A DNA stretch of 64,000 nucleotides from Owenia fusiformis (Eukaryota > Annelida > Polychaeta > Sabellida > Oweniidae). Positions 23,446-34,842 of the stretch are shown one piece after another. Each line of letters starts with the position of its first letter. The first letter of the stretch is position 1. The DNA lies in NCBI GenBank assembly GCA_903813345.2, contig CAIIXF020000003.1, positions 2,074,109 to 2,138,108 on the forward strand, read 5' to 3'. The position numbers and the translations under genes were made by a program. The notes beneath the pieces are model-generated. The model was given only the letters and a program-made list of their open reading frames with translations. It ran no database searches and was not told the DNA's origin.

Positions 23446-24050
23446 TAAGTTTATTTGCTATTTGTTTCGAGTGTATTTTATAGTGTAAATACTAGTGTAA
23501 CTGTAAAATATAAGTGTATGTATATACATATACCTGTTATAATGTGTAACTGTACATATATGTAAGTGTACTCAATGTAAGTGTACTCAATGTAAATGTT
23601 GTATTTATTCAATAATTGGCCTTCTAACAAGGCAATGCTTATTTCAGTATTTCTGTATCATATTTTACCATTTCATAAATAAGTAAAATTGTAACTGTGG
23701 CCATGTAAAGTGTATACAGGGTCTTTTAGACTTTTAGTGAAGTATTCTTTCAGTCACAATTAAGGAAGAAAGACTGAGATTCTATGATTCTGGGTGCAAT
23801 ATGTGACATAAGATTTTTCCAGATTGTCGTTAAAATACCAAAATCACAAAGAGATGAGAGAAATGGCCAGAATGAAATCTGAGGCCACATATTTGCCATA
23901 AATCATAAAGGCTAATAAAGTTCTTTGAAACGATTCTCATTTGATTAACGCACCAGAAACTACATTGTAATTGTGACATCACATATCATATTAGAATCAT
24001 TAATACAACTAGAGTGTAAAAATGGATTATTGTATGGTAGGTGAATTCTA
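23446..24050. other. No gene recognised
   Basis: AT-rich intergenic sequence between two minisatellites. Nothing supportable was found. Confidence 0.5.
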
Positions 24051-24055
24051 ACAGA

Positions 24056-24265
24056 ACAATTCCCCTGGTGAAAGATAAACAATTCCCCTGGTGAAAGATA
24101 AACAATTCCCCTGGTGAAAGATAAACAATTCCCCTGGTGAAAGATAAACAATTCCCCTTGTGAAAGATAAACAATTCCCCTGGTGAAACATGAACAATAC
24201 CCAAGGACAAACATAAACAATACCGCAGGCCAAACATAAATCATACCCAAGGCCAAACATAAGAC
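24056..24265. repeat. 23-bp minisatellite
   Basis: Six nearly perfect copies of a 23-bp unit with AATTCCCCTGGTGAAAGAT, followed by four diverged ones (ACATAAACAATACC-type). Open frames on the minus strand are repeat artefacts. Confidence 0.92.
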
Positions 24266-24618
24266 AAATGTTTTCGTGTACTATTATTTTGTACATATTT
24301 GAAAGAACTTAATAAATACGAAAAATGTATATGTCTGTGTTGATAATATTGACGATATGTTTTAAAACAACGAGTGTAACGCGTAAAACATGTTTAAATC
24401 GTTTCCCTAATCCTGCTCACCAAGTTTTCAATTGTTTTCAAGATTCACTTACTAAAACATGTGGAACGCCTTGAGCCAAACTGAGAAAGAAATGTTTTAA
24501 AATGTCACTACATTAGGCCTGGACTGCGCAATTTAAAAAACCTAAACGTATGTTAAACGTATTTGGTCTGCATTATAGGCATATAAAGTGTTTTGTTTCC
24601 ATCCATAGCTGTTCATGT

Positions 24619-27600
24619 TTATTTAATTATTTCTCCGAGTTTTCCTTGTGAGATTTTATCTGCAACCAGGAGGTTTGTCAGAAAACAAGATGGCGACTCC
24701 ATCTGACAACACGCACCGATGCCATGGCGACTGCGGTAAAAGTTGTCCTTGCTTCGGTTAAGAAAAGAATTTGACAGATCAAAATTGGTCAGTTGAGTAT
24801 GTTCTATAGCACCATCTTCAATAGCTTTGAAGTACGCACAAAGTTCATTTACATCTAAATCGGGAATGCTCTCTGTTGTTGAGGCATTGATTAAAATTTC
24901 GCGTTCGTTTTTTTCATGCGTAATCCGGGGTACTTCATAAACCCTGCCATTTATTTTGATACTGTAATTTTGCGACTTTTCAATTGATTGGAAATCTTTA
25001 ATAATCCGCCTGTAAGAATCTGTCGCTGTCATATCGGTTGCGTTGCTCGAGGCATCCAGCGTCATTCCCCGTTGAGGAAAACTCATTCTTATCCCTGATG
25101 AAAACTCCTGATTGTTTAGTCCTAATTGCTTATGGGTACCATTTGGATGTTCAATCGTTATTGAGGACGCATTTGAAGCTTGATCCTCCATTGTCTTCAT
25201 CCTATTTAGTGCTCCATCTACACTTTCCGATTCTACCAAATCCGAAAAGGGGACATCATCGCCATTGACCAACATCCCAAGAAGCATTTTGAACTTGATA
25301 TTCAATGTCCTTGTTTCGGCTTTAGTTTTCCGCGTAGTCAACGCATCCAAGTTATCATCCATCAGGCGACATTTTACATAGAGAAGACGCCTCGAGACAG
25401 CCTCCAGGTATTTTCGAGTTAGTTGTACATCTCGTTGCTTCTCGAGACTTCGTTTTGTTAATTTAAAACTTGTTTTAAAGTTATCAATAAATCTCTCGTA
25501 CTCATTCCGCGTAAGGTATTTCCCCAGAGTGCCCAGTTTGGACTGAAGGATTCTATACTGATCGTCAGATTCCATATTGTAAAACGGATCGGAATGTGCA
25601 GGTCGGGTCGGGGCATTAGCCGACAATGTTGCTGCACCCGTGTCGCTTATTGCGTGATCGGGTTTATCCACCGATCCTTGTCCCCTCGCCACCGTAGCAC
25701 TACCTGTAAAATCACAAATCAAACACTATTACTGTAGTATGTATTCATAATCTGTGTTTCTCCATTTAACAAAATCGTAGAAGTATGAATGAAAACAATT
25801 AAATCCCCGAATTTGGATCATGCGCCTAAAAAACAATTTGTAACTTCTTTTGCATACATAGGGGAAAATGGATGCAACCTAGATAAAAGATGTGCATTAC
25901 GCACGGACAAAATAGAAAATGAATGGATTCATATAAAAATAATCAAATCCCCATAAATCATACGAACCTCTTCTCTTTTTCAGTTGGGGGACGCAGGTCC
26001 TTTCTTGTAGTGCTCGCCGCGCTCGCTGGAAATACTTCGACTTTTCTCTTTCTGTAAGCTGCTGCCATCTATCCTGTAGTATCTTTTCAACTTTACCGTG
26101 ACTCGCTTCGCAATTACTAAGGACAACGCTTCGCCTATTCTCACTGGTAAATATTGATAATGAGACAAACTATGACATTGACATAGTATGCTTATTTCCA
26201 TTTCAATGAGATTTGTACTAATTCTTAGTAAAATCATATGATAGACCGTAGCCAGGGGGGGGGGGGTCGATGGACCCCCCTTGGCCAAAAAATCTTTCAA
26301 AATCATGCAGTTTTTCACCATTGGCCATTTTTGGACCAAAATTGTCACTAGTGAACTACCCCCTGGAATTTTTCAAAAAGTGAACCCCCTTGGCAAATCC
26401 TGGCTACGGGCCTGTCATCTTTGATAATTTTTCAACTAAAAAGCTATGTACCGAGGGTACATGGATTATATATTTAGCTATTATGATTTAGAAAGACCAA
26501 ATAACTGTATCTTCAAAGAGTCCATTGCATTTTCTGATCTTTGAAAAATGATTGAAGTTTAGCGTATTTTGCATTTCATGAAATAGACATGCTATTTCAT
26601 TTGATGAGAAATAAAAATATTTGAATTGCAAAACATAATGACAACGTTAAAAGTCAAAACGTAGTCGTTAGATGAACACGAGTATTGATATATAGATCTA
26701 AATCGATCGAGAGATGCATTACATACCTAGCCCAGAGTAAGCATGCGTGACTATCAAGTTTATGATGAGCCAACTTTTCTCTATCATCAGCAGACACTTT
26801 CCGTTTCCTCGTGTCTTTGGCACTTCCAGAGGCAGATTCAGCAGTTGGACCATTCGGTGTTTTATTTATTTCAGTCTTAATATCTTTCGATTGTTCTTCG
26901 AGAAGTTTGTCGTCATTACACCTACAGCTACTCTCGTCCATTACCGGAGCAACCTTGACTACTTCACCAGATTTCTCTTCTTCCATTGTTTCATCATGTG
27001 TTACTTTGTCTTGAGGCACGTGATTGTAGTTATCACTAGATCTGATTTTGACGTCTTCGCAACTTGTAGCTGATTCTCCAGGAGTAACGAAATGAGTTTT
27101 CTTAGGCATATCTTCAGATTTTAGGGCCTCTTTATCGTCTACTTCGTGTACTGCTTTCTCGATTTTAGATTTTATATCTACTTTACTATAATCTTTATTT
27201 TCACAAACTTTCTTTGGCGTCTCACTGACGTTCTCATCACATTCAAACGCTTCCGATTGCTCGTTCAATATCTGTGTCTCATGTGTTGTAGCATTTTCTT
27301 GCTTGTTATCTTCGGGCAGACATGTATCCATAATCTTTTCTGGTCCATTTTCCGTGCTATTTAGACTGATCGTTTCATTTTCTTTAGCTCTCTCCTTCTG
27401 TTCGTCGGTATCTGCATTAGTTTTCATCCGAACTAAATCGGGAGAGTGTCTCCTATCTGCATTTTCATTCTCTATGTCAGTTGTTGTATTATCTGGAACG
27501 CTATCTTCACTTACTTCTTCGTCGATTTGTCTTACGACTTTTTGGGTTTGCTGCGTTGCCGTCTGTTCTTTGAACACGCGCTGTGTGTCTTTTGAAACCT

Positions 27601-28957
27601 CAGTTTTTTGTTTAATTTCAGGAGATCTTGATTCGTTTATATTTGTAGATATTTTCTCTCCATTTAACGCAGTTTCAGTGTTGATTTTGAACTCGGCTTC
27701 ACCATGAGAATTAAATGCTGAACCAGAGCATCGTCCGTTTAATACATGTGTGGTTTTATTCTTAAGACCATTTCCTCCACTAAGTGCATTGGCAATATGA
27801 TCCATATTCGCCTCCATTTCACGTGTATCGGTAATTTTTACTACACGAGTATTTTGGGAATTTAGATTATTTTGAGCGTCTTCATCTGTAGCTACATTTA
27901 CGCGAATTTGGTTCGATGTTTCTGTATCGATATCAACTTTTGAGTTCAGTTTGTTTTGAATTTCTATGTTATGTTTTGTCGTATCTTCTTGTGTCGTCTC
28001 TTCAATATCGCCGTCTCCTGTATTTTCTTCAATTGCTTTCTTGTTATCTGCGTTTACACCTGCCTCGATTTTCTTTGCCTCCGTTCCAATTTCATTCGTT
28101 TGGCCATTGTGTGATCTAGCGCTGTCTTCATTTCGCCAAGCAGTTTTTTCATCCTGTGGAATATTAGGCGTAAAAGCCCCTCCTACTGGACCGGTAGATA
28201 CATTATTAATATCATCACTCTCACACCTTGTACATGTTGGATCGTTATGATCTACCGCATCAATTGAAATATCTTTAGGATCCAGTGTATCATTATTTGC
28301 GCTTCGTTCATCGTTATTCCCATTACCTTTTGGTGTTCGTTTGAACCTCGTGTAATTGTCGATCCCGTCCCAAAGTTCATTCTGGTTTATCTCACTTCGG
28401 AGTTTCTTTCTTCGAATCGGTCCAGCGGCCTCATTGGGTTTGGAGGGCATGGTGGGATCAGATGTGGAGTTATTCGTTGTCTCTGGTTTAATGTCGTTCT
28501 TGTTGTTCTTATTGTTCTTATGGTAGTTGTGATCGTTCACAGCAACAGTAGTGTCATCAGCATTTACAATAAGATTTGAATTTAAAGGATTTGTTAATTC
28601 CCGTGGTTCTGGTTTTATGACATCTGAATTTGATTCATTTACTTCATTATTTAACGATAACATAGAAATGTTGTCATTTTCTCTTGCACTCACTTTGTTT
28701 TCTTCTTTGCTTTCACTTGTCACCCCTTCCTTACTTGTTGTATCGTCATGTTGATTTAACCTATAGGGTATATCTCTTCCAGAACGCGTCCTGCTTCTCA
28801 TAGGCTTGAAGCGATCTTCGCTTTGTCTTTTGTTATGCTTCGATAGCTGCACCCAACCTCGAGTCCTGGGACTAGAACAACAATTGGACTGATTGGGACT
28901 GGATTCTCGGCTATTCTTAACGCCTTTCTCCCTCGTTTGTTTTAAACGTGTCTCCAT
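24619..28957 (-). CDS. Large disordered protein with an HMG-box-like segment
   Basis: Three exons join in phase: 28957-26727, 26143-25968 and 25703-24619 (TAA), giving about 1163 residues. Exon 1 (743 codons) is polar, Asn/Glu/Lys/Thr-rich and low in hydrophobics, so probably disordered, with basic segments such as PIRRKKLRSE. Its end plus exon 2 read like an HMG box: KRKVSADDREKLAHHKLDSH, LLWAR across the junction, then DRWQQLTEREKSKYFQRARR and a basic tail LKKRRG. HMG boxes bind or bend DNA, which suggests a nuclear protein. Exon 3 has a helical, basic part (about SKLGTLGKYLTRNEYERFID through residues near RRLLYVKCRL) and an acidic or polar tail. The exon 2 donor is GTTCGT. I know no named homologue. 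HMG assignment is by pattern and is moderate; the gene structure itself is well supported. An AATAAA overlaps the stop codon. Confidence 0.75.
26245..26412. mobile_element. Short SINE/MITE-like repeat (CCGTAGCCAGG ends)
   Basis: Starts ACCGTAGCCAGGGGGGG and ends TCCTGGCTACGGGCC, an inverted terminal match of about 11 bp. The body is self-complementary (GACCCCCCTTGGCC / GAACCCCCTTGGC). It lies in the first intron of the HMG-like gene. A distant relative with TGGCGGACCCAGAAGC is at about 44622. Confidence 0.6.
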
Positions 28958-29297
28958 GTCAGCTTTTCCAGTTCTGTATTATTCAGTAAGAGTGGTCGAT
29001 TCAAAATTGAAATGACGAATAACTATTTAGTAACTTGGGTACTGTTGATTTCAGTTGTGACATAAGAACAATTATAGTAAATGTTGTTGGTAACTATTGC
29101 CATGGAAACACATGTTACCAAGGAAACACGTGTCACGTAATAAATTCATTGTGCACAGTGTATGTCGTCAGGTGTGTAAAATGTTGATTCAGAAAATCAT
29201 GACGCATGCGTTCATCCTAGCGTAATATTACACTGACCAGGAAACACAAATGTAGGTGAAAAGTGAGAAGTACAAAGTCTTAACACACAGCCTATGT

Positions 29298-29525
29298 AGT
29301 AAAGAGCTCAACATAGTACTATACTCAACATAATACTATACTCAACAAAGTACTATACTCAACATAGTACTATACTCAACATAGTACTAATCTCAACATA
29401 GTACTAAACTCAACATAGTACTAAACTCAACATAGTACTATATTCAACATAGTACTATACTCAACATAGTACTAATCTCAACATAGTACTAAACTCGACA
29501 TAGTACTATACTCAACATAGTACCA
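29298..29525. repeat. 17-bp minisatellite
   Basis: About 13 copies of CAACATAGTACTATACT with single-base variants, upstream of the HMG-like gene in the divergent interval before the mucin-like gene. Confidence 0.92.
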
Positions 29526-31149
29526 AACGCTTCGCACAAGCGCTAAACACTGTACCAAAATGCTAACAATGCCAAACTTGCCAAACTTTCTCACTTCAAA
29601 TCTCATCAAAAACTAAAGACGCGTTTCCTTCACAAAGTATGGTCCTTTTTTCGATTTAACGTTTACCTTTTTAGGAAATTAAGCAAAACGTGATCTTATT
29701 TACATTGTACTAACTTACTATTGTGATTTCTGGATAAAATAAAATAAATTGAATTCCCCTTGAAAAACTATTGAATTAGCCAACATGCGTCTCAAAATAT
29801 CTTGGTAATAAATACATGTAGATGACGAGACAATATAGAAACAAGAATACGGGAAAACACGACTTTCTCTCCTACCCCACGCTTGATTACGATCCTGAAA
29901 AATAAAGCTATTTCAAATTCCAATGAATTAATTTGTTATGTAGATTTTAAATTGAAATCCACTATCTACTCACCGATATGCATTGGTATAAGTTTGTAAA
30001 AAGTTTGAATGAAACAATAACATTAACTTTTGATAAAGAAATGAAGGCAGCAGAGATGACCTATGACATGATTAAATGAATACCAATACCAATACCATGC
30101 TGAAACGTGTATTAACTGATAGTATAGTAAATGATTAAGCGTGGAAGTGATATTCTTATCGGGCGTTCTCAGCGTACGTTGCATTCTTGAAAAACATTTG
30201 TTTTACACAAACTCGTAAGTGTAGTAGCCGTTATCGATTCATAGTTTTATCATCTCGAAATGTGTAAACGTTGATTTTTCAAATTACCGCTCCCATGCGA
30301 TGTTATCAGCATGTATAGATCACTTTAACACTGTTGTTGATTTGTCTTGATCATCTCTTAACACAGCGCATTTTTTTCGAAATCGGTCGTTTGAAATGAG
30401 CGAGCGTTTTTCATTTTATTAATAAAATTGACTGCGTATCATCACCTACGGATTGTTTCATAAATATTCATGTATTTTTCATGTTTCATATTTTTTATTC
30501 ATGATATATAAACATGAAAATGATATTTTTTAAATGGGCTTGTTGAATAGTACTCCAAGATAACAATAACGCGCCCTTTTCTTGCACAAATTTTATTCGT
30601 TATTGCTCTTTATTTGTAATTTCGCTGAGTAAAACACCGACGAAATTGTAAATGCTAATTACTTTTAGTATGGCTTTCGGACATTACATAACACTAGTCA
30701 GATTGTCTAATCTTTGGCTGATAAACAAGCGGATGGATCACAAAAATACATTTTCAACATTTTGTGCGAGAGATAATTTTAAGAAATAGACATCGGGAAT
30801 TCTTCGAAGAACTACATTAGTTGGGTCACACAACTTTACATCGACCTAACGTGTATTTCCCTTAACTAAAATATTCTTCCAAACTAACAAATCCAAATTA
30901 CGTTTTTGTCTCTCTTGAAACACTCAAATCAACTTTATAAAACTTGATTCAAAACCACTCCAAGCATGGCGTAAGACAAAATGATTCACGTCAAATCATA
31001 AACTTCTTGTACTTGTTCAAAGTAGATGAAACGTTGGCCGATCCCATCTAAACAAACATAGAACCATATAAGGTTAACGTATATTAAAGAATGCATTGTA
31101 ACGTTGATTAGACAATAGGACAGGAGCTATTTTCATTTATCATAAAAAC
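29526..31149. other. Divergent intergenic region
   Basis: Lies between the start of the HMG-like gene (-) and the mucin-like gene (+). A MITE end (CATGCTGAAACGTGTATTAA, about 30097) matches the palindrome cluster at 16.75 kb. Otherwise it is AT-rich without recognisable genes. Promoters for both neighbours must be here, but no core element is clear enough to place. Confidence 0.5.
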
Positions 31150-34100
31150 ATGGAATTTAAAGTAGTTTTTGTTTTGGCACTGGCCTGGAGTTTAAACTTT
31201 ACTCAATTTGGTATGTATGAGACGCATAATAATATTCGTTCATCGGAATATCATGAATTATAACTTTTAGCAATGTTTGATCGTGTATCTATCTTGAACC
31301 ATACTCAACGTTTGAATGTACCCGATATTTTACGTAGGTATAGGGTATATATTTTAAGTACAATCGGTTTTGGATAAAAAGTTAACCCTATGGAAAGAGT
31401 AAGAGACCACTTAGGTTATTGCGAACAATTTTAGACAGGTTTACTTTTGACAACTGGGAGTATTGTTAGACCAAACATTTCTGTTTTATATTAGAACATT
31501 TTTTTATTAATAAAGCATTTGATTTATCAAATTTATCAAATTATGTATACCTTCTATAAACGATTGTTTTATATTAAGTTAAATCAATGTTATTTTAGTG
31601 TCTACAGCCACAGTCACTGGCTTATCAGATACAACATTACCATCCAAGGTACCTGCAACAACAGAAGCCCCTTTAACAAACAAGGCCACTACAACGAAGG
31701 CCCCTACAACAGAGGCCCCTATAACAAACAAGGCCACTACAACGGAGGCCCCTACAACCAAAGACATTACAACAGAGGCTCCTATAACAACCAAGGCCAT
31801 TACAACGGAGGCCCCTACAACAGAGGCCCCTATAACAACCAAGGCCACTACAACGGAGGCCCCTACAACCAAAGACATTACAACAGAGGCTCCTATAACA
31901 ACCAAGGCCATTACAACGGAGGCCCCTACAACAGAGGCCCCTATCACAACCAAGGCCACAACAGCGAAGGCCCCTACAACCAAAGCCATTACAACAGAGG
32001 CCCCTACAACAGAGGCCCCTATAACAACCAAGGCCATTACAACGGAGGCACCTACAACAGAGGCCCCTATCACAACCAAGGCCATTACAACGGAGGCCCC
32101 TAGAACCAAAGCCATTACAACAGATGCCCCTATAACAACCAAAGCCACTACAACGAAGGCACCTACAACAGAGGCCCCTATAACAACCAAGACCACTCCA
32201 ACGGAGGCCTCTACAACAAAAGCCCCTATAACAACCAAACCCATAACAACTGAGGCCCCTACAATAGAGGCCCCTTTAACGACCAAAGCCACTACAACGA
32301 AAGCCCCTACAACAGAGGGTCAAACAACGGAGTCCCCTACAACTAAAGTCTCTACAACAACCGAGGCCACTACTACACCAGTACCTACAACAGAGACTTC
32401 TATAACAGAGGCCCCGACCTCTGACGCATTTACAACTACCAGGGCCACATCAACAGCCAATGCCATTACAATAGAGGCCTCTACAACAACCGAGGCGCCT
32501 ACTAAACCGTCAACAGGTCAAACCACTTCTGAAGTATCCACCATAACTCCTAGTCGTTCCACACCGACACGTCCAACCAGACCGACTCGGCCAAGTATTC
32601 CAGTATCGCGCACACAAACTGTTCCATCGGGGAGATCTACAACAGTCTTGTCTCTCTCTTCTACAACTGAAGGCGTTGACCCAACGGCTGACGCTGCTAC
32701 TGGAGGCTTCCAGTGGAGTAAACATAGTGAGTGAATGGTTGAAATCGATCTTACAATGTACATGTATATCTTTTAAATCCTCAATCACATTTGCTCGACA
32801 TCAGCCGTAGGGCGGGCGTATACTTATTCACAATCGATTTAGAAAATCTACACCGTACTGGTTATCCCTATATTTTATACTGTATATTTCTCCCGATTTT
32901 TGGAAGCTACGACCGCCGTAGGGTCTCTGTAGATCAAATGTGACTGAGGCTTTAGGAAGCGAAGTGAAATGAAGCACCGCTACCGAAAATCTTTATATCA
33001 CGTATTTTTGAACCAATCAAATTCCTTGAAGCATCTTCGGCAATCTTCGGCGCCCGAGCTTATTTTGGTAATTGATATCATATAGTGCACTGTACTATAC
33101 CAGTCATAGTTATAGTCAATCTATTTACGATGACATAGTTACATGCATTACGACATTATCCATGTAATTTGTAAATTGATTATTTCTTTTAGGACTATAT
33201 ATAATCATACCCCTGGTGGTTATCGCAGTTCTTATCATCGTCATCGCCGTTGTTATTGTTTATCTCAAAAAGAAGAAACGGTGAGTAAAGAGAAATGTTT
33301 GACCTTTAAATTAAGGTGGATCAAGACCTTTAAGGTGGGTCAAGACCTTTAAGGTGGTATGGCCTTAAAGGTGGAATAAGACATCATATCAAAAGTATAT
33401 GAATAGCTAATATTTTCCACTTTGGTTCACTCGAACGATGTTAGAGTCAACACATTCGAGAGTCGAAAAGACACAAATATTGTTGTTATTCATGTTGTTA
33501 GGGAGATTAAGCTGCTTTACGTTTACGTACAGGTTTTTACTGAAACTTGTACGTGTAGAAGTATTGGGGTTAGCTCCTCGATTTAGAAAAAGATATCAGA
33601 AAAATGTATGCAATCAAGTCCCTCGGAAAACGAAATAAGAGGGGGTTTGTTCTCATTGAAATAATATGTTTCCACAAAAAGAATCTCACGAGAAATATCG
33701 AGAAGTCTCGTTAGTCCATGGGCTTTCGCACATGGTTAGTCTAAACTACCGGAAATTCAAACGTGACTTAAAAATCAAATTTTCCAATTTAGCGTATTAC
33801 ACAAGTCATAGCTGTTAAACTGTACACATTCTTTTAAAAATGTATCGCTTAACCTGGACACCGGGACCTGGACATCCCTATTGTCCATACGATTACTATC
33901 TCGAGACAAAATCATGTACGTAAACATTTGTCAAGATGATGTTTCACACGAAACCACAGACCAAAACATATTTGAAGTATTTATGTCTTTCGTATTTTAG
34001 CGAATACTTGACTTATTTTTTTTGTTACGAGATAGTTCTTTAATCCGATGAGATCTGTGTATATTGAACCTGTCCAGTAACTGATGTCATAAGAAAATAA

Positions 34101-34640
34101 GCACACAGTTTCATATTCTGTAACCGCGCCCTTTATTATTGGGACTAACATCAACTTTTTATTCTCGATAGTGCCGTTATTAAAATAACTTTAAAATGTA
34201 TGATAAAGTTGATTTTTCTAAAGCCAACATGTATTAAGAGGCTTTGATAAGTGATTGAAGTGGACTTGCGATTGCCAAACTTATAAACGGGGGGGGGGGG
34301 GTGTATAGCACGGGGTTATAATTTTAATGCTGACAGCTCGTGACTTCAATTTCAAACAAGAATAAAATCAAATCAAATAGCTCATTTTGCTTATCACACT
34401 AAACATTCTAAGAAGTCCAAACCATCCTTCAAAGTGTCTTATCTATGTCTTGTTACATTTTAACGTTTTGATAACAACATTTTCAGTTTGAACAGGGTAG
34501 TGCTAGATGACACCGCTTGGGGACAAAACCAGTTGGCGATGGACAATTCTGGTATGACAAATATCCCTATGGAGAGATCGAAACCTGGTTATACAGCACT
34601 CCCGCAAGTGGAAACAAAAACTGGAGATGAATCTGTTTAA
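31150..34640 (+). CDS. Mucin-like type I membrane protein
   Basis: Four exons in phase: 31150-31210, 31599-32726, 33193-33280 and 34487-34640 (TAA), about 476 residues. Exon 1 encodes a signal peptide (MEFKVVFVLALAWSLNFTQF). Exon 2 encodes about 375 residues dominated by Thr, Pro, Ala and Glu/Lys in degenerate TTEAPTTKAITTEAPI-type repeats, an O-glycosylation-rich mucin stretch without cysteines, followed by a Ser/Thr/Pro/Arg-rich stem. Exon 3 encodes one membrane helix (LYIIIPLVVIAVLIIVIAVV) with a stop-transfer KKKKR. Exon 4 encodes a short cytoplasmic tail containing RSKPGYTALPQVE. The likely role is a cell-surface mucin or adhesion/glycocalyx component; no ligand-binding domain is visible. 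AATAAA at about 34985 is a plausible poly(A) signal. The long open frames opposite the repeat (Val/Ala-rich) are shadows. Confidence 0.85.
31660..32345 (+). repeat. Coding minisatellite of the mucin domain
   Basis: GAGGCCCCTACAACA- and GAGGCCCCTATAACAACC-type modules of about 30-36 bp alternate with AAGGCCATTACAACG. A compound unit of about 117 bp recurs near 31740 and 31857 nearly unchanged. All length changes keep the frame. Confidence 0.85.
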
Positions 34641-34791
34641 TATACACATTTAAGATAGACAAATAACATAAATATAAACAAATATTATAGACAAAATCAT
34701 AGACATCTGACATAGACAATTAACACATTGGTCATAAACATAGGTACTGTATATACGTGTATCATAGACATACTGGTACTCGTTTACGTAA

Positions 34792-34842
34792 CCGGTGTAA
34801 AAGGGTAGGAGGTCCTATCAAATTATCATTTCTTTCACACCG
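34792..34842. mobile_element. 51-bp minimal copy of MITE family C
   Basis: CCGGTGTAAAAGGGTAGGAGG plus CTATCAAATTAT at the left joins directly to CATTTCTTTCACACCG at the right. These are the two ends of the ~173-bp elements at 50380 and 50549 without their middle. It sits in the 3' UTR of the mucin-like gene. Confidence 0.8.

Noticed and set aside
23960-24296. Minus-strand open frames with FHQGNCLSFTRGIVYL repeats
   Set aside because: Produced by the 23-bp minisatellite, with no start context or family features.
25038-28754. Plus-strand frames of 67-134 codons opposite the HMG-like gene
   Set aside because: Shadows of the long minus-strand coding exons, with biased composition and no conserved features.
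31579-32292. 237-codon minus-strand Val/Ala-rich frame
   Set aside because: Mirror of the Thr/Pro-rich mucin repeats on the plus strand. The plus strand has a signal peptide, membrane helix and phased splice sites.
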